From Nostoc sp. NMS8 (GTDB lineage Bacteria > Cyanobacteriota > Cyanobacteriia > Cyanobacteriales > Nostocaceae), in contig NZ_JABXKK010000040.1 of NCBI RefSeq assembly GCF_017115045.1, forward strand, positions 52,595-116,594: a stretch of 64,000 nt of DNA, written 5' to 3'. The translations under genes and the position numbers were made by a program. Below are positions 57,626-64,000 of the stretch, one piece after another. The notes beneath the pieces are model-generated. The model saw only the letters and a program-made list of their open reading frames with translations. It was not told where the DNA came from and did no database searches. How positions within the stretch are numbered: position 1 is the stretch's first letter; each line of letters starts with the position of its first letter.

Positions 57626-60600
57626 TGAAACAAAATAATATTGAAGATATATACGAACTTTCACCTATGCAGCAGGGTATGCTTTTTCATAAGCTTGCTG
57701 CACCTAATTCTGTAGTATATTTTGAGCAAGCTTGCTTCCGTTTGCAAACTCAACTGAATGTCTCAGCCTTTCAGAAAGCTTGGCAGCGAGTTGTAGATCG
57801 CCATCCCATTTTGCGTACCTCTTTTTATTGGGATAATCTTGATAAACCTTATCAGGTTGTTCATCAGCAAGTAAGCTTACCGTATGTATTTCAAGACTGG
57901 CGACAATTATCTTTCCAAGAGCAACAAAAGCAATTAAAAGCTTTCTTAAAAGCAGATGGCGATCGCGGCTTTGAACTTTCCCAAGCTCCTCTGATTCGCC
58001 TAACATTAATTCAAGTCGATGATAACACTTATGAATTTGTTTTTAGCTTTCACCACATATTAATGGAGGGATGGTCTGTAACCTGGTTGTGGAAGGAATT
58101 CTATGAGTTTTATAATGCTTTATACCAAGGTCAAGATTTACATCTAGAACGCCCACGTCCCTATAGAGAATATATTGCTTGGCTACAGCAGCAAGACCTG
58201 AATCAAGCAGAGGCTTTTTGGCGGCATAAACTCAAAGGATTCACACTACCAACACCAATTATAGTAGGTAAGAGTTCTGCTAGCTTTTCTGACCAAAAAG
58301 GAGGTTATCAAAGGCAAGATATCTCAGTATCGGCTACTACAACAACTGCTTTAAAATCCTTTGCGCGCAAGCATCAGCTAACCTTAAATATATTAATTAA
58401 AGGAGCTTGGGCTTTACTTTTAAATCGTTATAGCCAAGAATCAGATATAGTTTTTGGATCTACATCTTCAGGGCGACCAACTGCCCTAGCAGATGCAGAG
58501 TCTATGATCGGACTCTTTATCAACACACTGCCATTACGAGTACAAGTACAGAGTAATGCTTATCTCTCACCTTGGCTGAAAAATCTTCAAGCCGAAGAAG
58601 TTCAGATGCGTGAGTATGAATATAGCCCATTACTAAAAATTCAACAATGGAGTGAGATCCCCCGTGGTTTACAATTATTTGATAGCATTTTAGTTTTTGA
58701 TAATGAGTTAGTAGATTACAATCAAGGTGCTATTGCTCAAAGTATAGGGGTCGTTGAATCTCAGCTATTGGGCGAATCTCAGTCGTTATTTGACTGGACA
58801 AACTACCCTCTCACCGTGAAGGTAGTGCCTAAATCAGATTTATTAAATCTGTGTATTTCTTATGATAACCGTCGCTTTCATAGTGCTACTATTACCCAAA
58901 TGTTGGGACACTTCCAGACCTTATTGGAAAGCATAGTTAGTAATCCTGAACAACGGATTTGTGATTTGCAATTACTAACCTCATCGGAAGTAAAACAGTT
59001 ATTAGTTGAGTGGAATGATACCAAAATAGACTATCCTGAAGATAAGTGCATTCATCAATTGTTTGAGGGAGAGGTAGAATGTACACCTGATGCTGTTGCA
59101 GTGGTGTTTGAAAATGAGCAATTAACCTATCGTGAGTTAAATACCAGAGCAAATCTACTAGCACATTATTTGCAACAGCTAGGAGTAAAATCAGAAGTAT
59201 TAGTCGGGATTTGTGTAGAGCGCTCGCTTGATATGGCGATCGGACTATTAGCCATCCTAAAAGCAGGTGGAGCATACATACCAATAGACCCCAATTATCC
59301 CCAAGAACGCATCGCATTTATACTAGAAGATGCTCAAGCAGCAGTATTACTAACTCAAGCTTCACTACTAGAAACAATACCCCAACACAAAGCTCAAGTC
59401 ATCTGCTTAGATACCGATTGGCATCTCATCGCCCAACAAAGCCAGAAAAATGTCATCTCTGAAATAACCCCCGACAACCTCGCTTATATCATCTATACCT
59501 CTGGTTCAACAGGTAAACCAAAAGGTGTAATGATTAAACACGCAAGCACAGTTGCAATGTTGGATTGGGCAAAGCAAACCTTTGCAATCGAAGCTTTGCA
59601 AGGAGTTTTAGCATCAACCTCTATTTGCTTCGACCTTTCAGTATTCGAGCTATTTATTCCTCTGTGTTGCGGTGGCAAGGTGATTCTAATCGAGAACGCC
59701 TTATATTTATCAACTTTGCCAACAGCCCAAAATGTAACCTTAATAAATACTGTCCCAAGTGTGATTTCACAGTTATTAAGAACTGATAGTATTCCGGCTT
59801 CAGTGCAGACAATCAATGTGGCAGGTGAACCACTTCATCATCATCTTGTACAACAACTTTATCAGCAAGAGAATATACAACAGGTATTTAACCTCTATGG
59901 ACCTTCTGAAGATACAACTTATTCAACATTTGCCCTTCTAGACAAAGATACTAGCAATATTCCACCGATTGGTCGCCCGATTCACAACACGCAGATTTAT
60001 TTGTTAGATCAAAATTTACAACCTGTTCCTGTGGGTGTAACTGGGATGTTGTATATTGGTGGTGCAGGTTTATCGCGTGGTTATCTCAACAAACCAGAAC
60101 TGACTGCTGAACGATTTATTCCCAATCCTTACACACAGTTACCAGGAGAACGGTTATATCAAACTGGGGATTTAGCCCGCTATTTAGCAAATGGAGAGAT
60201 TGAGTACATTGGGCGCATTGATTATCAAGTAAAAGTACGTGGTTTCCGTATTGAACTCTTAGAAATTGAAGCACTGATTATTGAACATCCTGAAGTTCGA
60301 GAGGCTGTTGTTACGGTTGATTCTTCCGAAACTGATTCTCAACGAATAATTGCTTATGTCGTTCCGAATTCAGAGGAAAGACTAACTATTTCTCAACTGC
60401 GCGATTTTTTAGAGGCAAAGTTACCAAACTATATGGTGCCAACTGCTTTTGTCTTTTTGGAGGCACTACCATTAACTCCTAATGGCAAGATTGACCGTAA
60501 GGCGCTCAAAGCTCCTGATACAGCAAGACCTGAATTGGAAGTAGTTTATCAGCCACCCCAAACCGAGGTAGAAAAAACTATTACCGATATTTGGCAAGAA

Positions 60601-60909
60601 GTACTTAATCTTGAGAAGGTAGGAATTCATGATAATTTCTTTGAACTGGGTGGTCATTCACTGCTTCTAGTGCAAGTTCATAGTAAATTGCAAAAAAGAT
60701 TTCAGAGAGATTTTCTCTTAGTAGAAATGTTTCAATATCCAACCGTAAGCCACCTAGCTAGATATTTTAGTCAGGAATCAAGAGAAGAAATATCTTTTAT
60801 AAAGCATTCTGAAAATAGGCCAGCTTCAGTACAGCGGCGAAAACAAGCCAGAAAAGAACATCGAGAAATAACAAAAGAAAGGGGAGTTTCATATCAATCA
60901 GGTGATTGA
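57625..60909 (+). CDS. NRPS: C-A(Ala)-PCP
   Basis: This is a 1,094-residue single module. The C domain starts with an acceptor COM sequence (DIYELSPMQQGMLFH) that matches the degenerate E domain encoded directly upstream. Its active-site motif is HHILMEG (from His143), with Glu148 where Asp is normal. The A domain (about 475-960) reads DLFNNALTYK (alanine); 1,164 bp of it are identical to A2 of the synthetase at 30185, while the sequence before it diverges. The PCP has GGHSLL (Ser1012). The C-terminal tail is rich in Arg and Lys (RRKQARKEHREITKER), as expected for docking to the KS protein at 62743. The start codon overlaps the upstream stop (TGATG). Confidence 0.94.
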   Translation: MKQNNIEDIYELSPMQQGMLFHKLAAPNSVVYFEQACFRLQTQLNVSAFQKAWQRVVDRHPILRTSFYWDNLDKPYQVVHQQVSLPYVFQDWRQLSFQEQQKQLKAFLKADGDRGFELSQAPLIRLTLIQVDDNTYEFVFSFHHILMEGWSVTWLWKEFYEFYNALYQGQDLHLERPRPYREYIAWLQQQDLNQAEAFWRHKLKGFTLPTPIIVGKSSASFSDQKGGYQRQDISVSATTTTALKSFARKHQLTLNILIKGAWALLLNRYSQESDIVFGSTSSGRPTALADAESMIGLFINTLPLRVQVQSNAYLSPWLKNLQAEEVQMREYEYSPLLKIQQWSEIPRGLQLFDSILVFDNELVDYNQGAIAQSIGVVESQLLGESQSLFDWTNYPLTVKVVPKSDLLNLCISYDNRRFHSATITQMLGHFQTLLESIVSNPEQRICDLQLLTSSEVKQLLVEWNDTKIDYPEDKCIHQLFEGEVECTPDAVAVVFENEQLTYRELNTRANLLAHYLQQLGVKSEVLVGICVERSLDMAIGLLAILKAGGAYIPIDPNYPQERIAFILEDAQAAVLLTQASLLETIPQHKAQVICLDTDWHLIAQQSQKNVISEITPDNLAYIIYTSGSTGKPKGVMIKHASTVAMLDWAKQTFAIEALQGVLASTSICFDLSVFELFIPLCCGGKVILIENALYLSTLPTAQNVTLINTVPSVISQLLRTDSIPASVQTINVAGEPLHHHLVQQLYQQENIQQVFNLYGPSEDTTYSTFALLDKDTSNIPPIGRPIHNTQIYLLDQNLQPVPVGVTGMLYIGGAGLSRGYLNKPELTAERFIPNPYTQLPGERLYQTGDLARYLANGEIEYIGRIDYQVKVRGFRIELLEIEALIIEHPEVREAVVTVDSSETDSQRIIAYVVPNSEERLTISQLRDFLEAKLPNYMVPTAFVFLEALPLTPNGKIDRKALKAPDTARPELEVVYQPPQTEVEKTITDIWQEVLNLEKVGIHDNFFELGGHSLLLVQVHSKLQKRFQRDFLLVEMFQYPTVSHLARYFSQESREEISFIKHSENRPASVQRRKQARKEHREITKERGVSYQSGD
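59371..60534 (+). repeat. Copy 2 of a 1,164-bp identical tract in an alanine A domain
   Basis: Gap-free and identical by eye to 35099-36262. Just upstream the two A domains differ at several sites per 60 nt, and downstream they diverge within a few codons of A10, so the boundaries are sharp and enclose the substrate-binding region. Confidence 0.92.
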
Positions 60910-61033
60910 AGAAGAATTCATAATCAAGATGTGACGAGCGCGGACTCGCTAACCCAAACAAATGATATAGATACTTTGACATAGGGTAAAAATTAGAAAT
61001 ATAGCCTAGAAAATACCTATTTAAGGAGATGAA

Positions 61034-62686
61034 ATGACATTAAGCGAAAAAGAAATTTTAACCATAAATAAGTTTTCTCAGAACGATCAAGTATTGCATT
61101 CTGAAATTGGTGAATATGTAAAAGGAATGTTTACACCTACTCAAGGTAAATTTCTGGAAACGCAGATAGATGAGATAGCTAATGATTTTTCTCAAAACTT
61201 TTTAATTGCAAAAACTGCAAATACTAATGTTGACCTTGAATTGATAATTAGAAAATTTGGTGATAGTAAAATACCTACACAGCCTACTGATTTTGAAAGC
61301 TATTTTCAATCTTTAAATGAAAATGTTGTTGCTCATTCAATACACACATCATCACCACAATTCATCGGTCACATGACCTCAGCACTTCCTTCCTTTGTGC
61401 GCCCTTTAGCAAAACTGATGACAGCAATGAATCAAAATGCTGTCAAAATAGAGACTGCTAAAGCCTTAAGCTTCTGCGAACGTGAAGCTTTAGCAATGAT
61501 GCATCGACAAATTTATAATTTATCCGATAATTTCTACACCCAGCATATTCAAAATAATCAGAGTACATTAGGAATTTTGGTTTCTGGTGGTACAACGGCT
61601 AATATCACAGCCCTTTGGTGTGCCAGAAATAAATCTTTAGGCGCAAAAAATGATTTTTTAGGCATAGAAAAAGAAGGTTTAGGCGCAGCTTTAAATTTCT
61701 ATGGTTACAAAGGAGCAGTTATAATTGGCTCCGAATTAATGCATTTCTCTTTTGATAAAGCTGCGGATTTAATGGGCATAAGTACCCAAAATTTGATTAG
61801 AGTGGCCGTTGATTCTAACAATCAAGTCAATCTACAAGCGTTACGCCAAGCTGTTGCAGATTGTCATGAGAAAAACTTACATATTATAGCTATTGTTGGT
61901 ATTGCGGGAACCACGGATTCTGGTAGTGTCGATCCACTAGAAGATATTGCAGAGATTGCCCAAGAAAATAATGTACATTTCCATGTGGATGCTGCTTGGG
62001 GTGGCCCAGTTATCTTTTCTCGAAAACATCGACATAAGCTTGCTGGCATTGAAAAAGCTGATTCAGTAACCATTGATGGACATAAACAATTATATTTACC
62101 AATGGGTATTGGTATGGTCTTTTTCCACGACCCTTATCTAGCTTCTTCAATCGAAAAACATGCTAGCTATACCATGCGTAAGGGATCGTTTGATTTAGGT
62201 AAGCGTGCTTTAGAAGGTTCTCGGCCGGGGATGGCTTTATTTTTACACGCTGGTCTAAAGCTGATTGGCCTTAAAGGATATGAGTTTTTAATTGATGAGG
62301 GAATCCGTAAAACTCAATACATGGCTGCTCGAATTTCGGCAATGCCTGAATTTGAATTGTTGGCAGAACCAGATACTAATTTGTTAATTTATCGCTATAT
62401 TCCAGAGCAATTTAGAGGAGCAATTGTAAAACAACAGTTCACAGAGACAGATAATCAAATTATCAACAACTTTAATGAATATTTACAAAAGATGCAGCGC
62501 CAAATTGGCCGCACTTTTATCTCACGAACAACAAAAACAACTATCAGCTTGGACAAGGAAATTCCGGTAATTGCCATGCGTGCAGTAATTGCTAATCCGT
62601 TAACTACTGAAGAAGATATTGACGCAGTTTTAAATGACCAAATTCAGATTGCTTCTGAAATCTCAAATTCATATTTGCTCAAATAG
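61034..62686 (+). CDS. PLP-dependent decarboxylase, probably PanP-type aspartate 1-decarboxylase
   Basis: This 550-residue group II PLP decarboxylase has VSGGTTANITALW (about 188-200), HFHVDAAWGGP (about 316-326) and the Schiff-base lysine in IDGHKQLYLPMG (Lys351). The N-terminal block with HTSSPQFIGHMTSALPSFVRP and its length resemble PanP, which decarboxylates L-aspartate to beta-alanine. Alternatives are glutamate decarboxylase or L-2,4-diaminobutyrate decarboxylase (giving 1,3-diaminopropane); the latter deserves thought because a Dab aminotransferase is in the cluster. An AAGGAGA ribosome binding site precedes the ATG. It lies between the alanine NRPS and the next PKS, so it may supply a precursor for a module beyond the right edge. 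Family is firm, substrate is not. Confidence 0.82.
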   Translation: MTLSEKEILTINKFSQNDQVLHSEIGEYVKGMFTPTQGKFLETQIDEIANDFSQNFLIAKTANTNVDLELIIRKFGDSKIPTQPTDFESYFQSLNENVVAHSIHTSSPQFIGHMTSALPSFVRPLAKLMTAMNQNAVKIETAKALSFCEREALAMMHRQIYNLSDNFYTQHIQNNQSTLGILVSGGTTANITALWCARNKSLGAKNDFLGIEKEGLGAALNFYGYKGAVIIGSELMHFSFDKAADLMGISTQNLIRVAVDSNNQVNLQALRQAVADCHEKNLHIIAIVGIAGTTDSGSVDPLEDIAEIAQENNVHFHVDAAWGGPVIFSRKHRHKLAGIEKADSVTIDGHKQLYLPMGIGMVFFHDPYLASSIEKHASYTMRKGSFDLGKRALEGSRPGMALFLHAGLKLIGLKGYEFLIDEGIRKTQYMAARISAMPEFELLAEPDTNLLIYRYIPEQFRGAIVKQQFTETDNQIINNFNEYLQKMQRQIGRTFISRTTKTTISLDKEIPVIAMRAVIANPLTTEEDIDAVLNDQIQIASEISNSYLLK

Positions 62687-62742
62687 GAATAATGAGCTAA
62701 GTCTTATTGAGTATCTTAACGTTTATGATAGGATTTTGATTT

Positions 62743-64000
62743 ATGGATGCAGCAAATAATTTTATTCCTAGCTTAAATGATAAAGACGAAATCGCTATTA
62801 TTGGAATGGCGGGTCGTTTTCCTGGTTCAAAAAACGTTGATACTTTTTGGCAAAATCTGCGGGATGGTGTAGAGTCAATTTCTTTTTTCACCGATGAAGA
62901 ACTAATATCATCTGGGGTGGATTCATCATTACTCAACAATCCCAATTATGTGAAGGCAAGCGCTATATTAGAAGATATAGAGTTATTTGATGCTTCATTT
63001 TTTGGTTTTTCTCCCAAAGAAGCTGAAATTACCGATCCACAACACCGCCTTTTCATCGAATGTGTTTGGGAAGCTTTAGAAAATGCTGGCTATAACTCAG
63101 AAACTTATCGCGGTCAAATAGGTATTTTCGCTGGTGTCGCTGCAAGTACATACTTACTTTCTAACTTATATTCAAATCGAGATTTGATGGAATCAGTAGA
63201 TAGCTACCAAATTTTAATTGGAAACGATAAAGATTTTTTACCTACGCAGGTTTCTTACAAATTGAACTTGAGAGGGCCAAGTATCAATATTCAAACTGCT
63301 TGTTCTACATCATTGGTTGCTGTCCATCTAGCCTGCCAAAGTTTACTCAATGGTGAATGTGATATTACTTTAGCGGGCGGTGTTTCTATTACAACACTGC
63401 AAAAAACTGGTTATCACTATCAACAAGGAGGAATTCATTCTCCTGACGGTCATTGCCGAGCTTTTGATGCTGAAGCGAAAGGAACAAATGGTGGCAACGG
63501 TTTAGGTGTAGTGGTCTTGAAAAGATTAGAGGATGCTATTGCTGATGGTGATTTTATTCATGCAGTAATCAAGGGTTCAGCTGTTAATAACGATGGTTCT
63601 TTAAAGGTTGGATATACAGCCCCTAGTGTTGATGGTCAAAGGGAAGTAATTTTAGAAGCTTTAGCCTTAGCTGGAGTTGAACCTGAAACTGTTACTTGTG
63701 TAGAAGCACACGGTACAGGAACTATCTTAGGAGATCCGATTGAAATTAAGGCCCTCACGCAAGCTTTTCGTACTAGCACAAATAAAAAAGGTTTTTGTGC
63801 TATTGGTTCAGTAAAGACCAATATTGGACATTTGGATACTGCTGCTGGTGTGACAGGATTAATTAAAAGTATCCTGGGATTAAAACATCAACAAATACCT
63901 CCGAGTTTGCACTTTCAAGAACCAAATCCACAGATAGATTTTGCTAATAGTCCCTTTTACGTTAATACCAAATTATCAGAGTGGAAAACTAACGGGACAC
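62743..64000 (+). CDS. Type I PKS, partial: N-terminal ketosynthase, continues past the window
   Basis: The 3' end is cut by the window; about 419 residues are visible, nearly all of a KS. The domain has DITDPQHRLF-like landmarks, the active Cys187 in TACSTS, His323 in EAHGTG and the TNIGH histidine, so it should be active. It starts like the two other KS proteins of the cluster (short leader, then EIAIIGMAGRFPG) and follows an NRPS with a basic tail, so it should accept the alanyl chain. ATG 62743 is preceded by an AGGA element. The AT, whose specificity matters for the hydroxymalonyl/methoxymalonyl question, lies outside the window. Confidence 0.93.
   Translation, partial: MDAANNFIPSLNDKDEIAIIGMAGRFPGSKNVDTFWQNLRDGVESISFFTDEELISSGVDSSLLNNPNYVKASAILEDIELFDASFFGFSPKEAEITDPQHRLFIECVWEALENAGYNSETYRGQIGIFAGVAASTYLLSNLYSNRDLMESVDSYQILIGNDKDFLPTQVSYKLNLRGPSINIQTACSTSLVAVHLACQSLLNGECDITLAGGVSITTLQKTGYHYQQGGIHSPDGHCRAFDAEAKGTNGGNGLGVVVLKRLEDAIADGDFIHAVIKGSAVNNDGSLKVGYTAPSVDGQREVILEALALAGVEPETVTCVEAHGTGTILGDPIEIKALTQAFRTSTNKKGFCAIGSVKTNIGHLDTAAGVTGLIKSILGLKHQQIPPSLHFQEPNPQIDFANSPFYVNTKLSEWKTNGT

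Noticed and set aside
10341..64000. Identification as a hassallidin cluster because of FAAL, PKS, NRPS and glycosyltransferase
   Set aside because: The A-domain codes (Gln, Asn, Ala, a basic residue, Thr, Ser, Ala), the three separate PKS proteins and the FkbH cassette do not fit what is known of hassallidin.
10341..64000. Identification as a cyanochelin cluster
   Set aside because: The A domain beside the hydroxylase reads DLTKIGEVGK (Asn-like), no aspartate code is seen, and a Dab gene and hydroxymalonyl cassette are present. It is kept only as a functional analogy.

Overview
The window looks like the chromosome (or a large replicon) of a filamentous, probably Nostocales, cyanobacterium. 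The signs are frequent HIP1 octamers (GCGATCGC, for example at 4911), heptad CCCCAAT-type tandem repeats, 24-nt insertions resembling the small dispersed repeats known from Nostoc, and a TonB receptor with an N-terminal AMIN-type domain. No rRNA, tRNA or CRISPR was seen.

Left part (1-9.6 kb): a ferric-siderophore uptake locus. Two FecCD permeases (minus strand), a periplasmic binding lipoprotein and a TonB-dependent receptor (both minus strand) surround a secreted penicillin-acylase/PvdQ-family amidohydrolase (plus strand) and a small EamA protein. The acylase is flanked by short inverted repeats, and a MITE-like element with four internal hairpins lies upstream of it. A 799-bp gap (9542-10340) separates this locus from the biosynthetic genes.

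Right part (10.3-64 kb, all plus strand, still open at the right edge): a large hybrid NRPS/PKS cluster that I do not recognise as a known product. It starts with a fatty acyl-AMP ligase, so the product should be a lipopeptide. Read in gene order, with A-domain pockets extracted by eye: FAAL-ACP-C-A(Gln)-PCP; PKS KS-AT-MT-KR-ACP; free-standing C; [degenerate C]-A(Asn)-PCP-C-A(Ala)-PCP-E; [degenerate C]; [half C]-A(acidic pocket, perhaps 2,4-diaminobutyrate)-PCP; C-A(Thr)-PCP-C-A(Ser)-PCP; PKS KS-AT-KR(degenerate)-PCP-E(degenerate); C-A(Ala)-PCP; KS... continuing past 64000. No thioesterase is in view.

Tailoring and precursor genes lie between the megasynthases: a GT-B glycosyltransferase, a methyltransferase, a complete FkbH/FkbI/FkbJ/FkbK-type cassette for a hydroxymalonyl- or methoxymalonyl-ACP extender, a SyrP/TauD-like Fe(II)/2-oxoglutarate hydroxylase, a JmjC/cupin-8 hydroxylase, an EctB-type diaminobutyrate aminotransferase, and a PLP decarboxylase resembling PanP (aspartate to beta-alanine). 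The predicted product is a hydroxylated, probably glycosylated and cationic, peptide-polyketide lipid. The nearby iron-uptake genes and the acylase make a siderophore role possible, but the evidence is only contextual.

Most notable: (i) each oxygenase gene sits between two condensation-type ORFs of which at least one is catalytically degenerate, as expected of 'interface' domains; (ii) one PKS module carries an NRPS-type PCP and an epimerase with all three motifs I checked broken; (iii) a 1,164-bp tract is identical by eye in two A domains 24.3 kb apart; (iv) in-frame repeat insertions of 24 nt (twice) and 162 nt lie in A-domain loops; (v) three kinds of docking termini fit the gene order.
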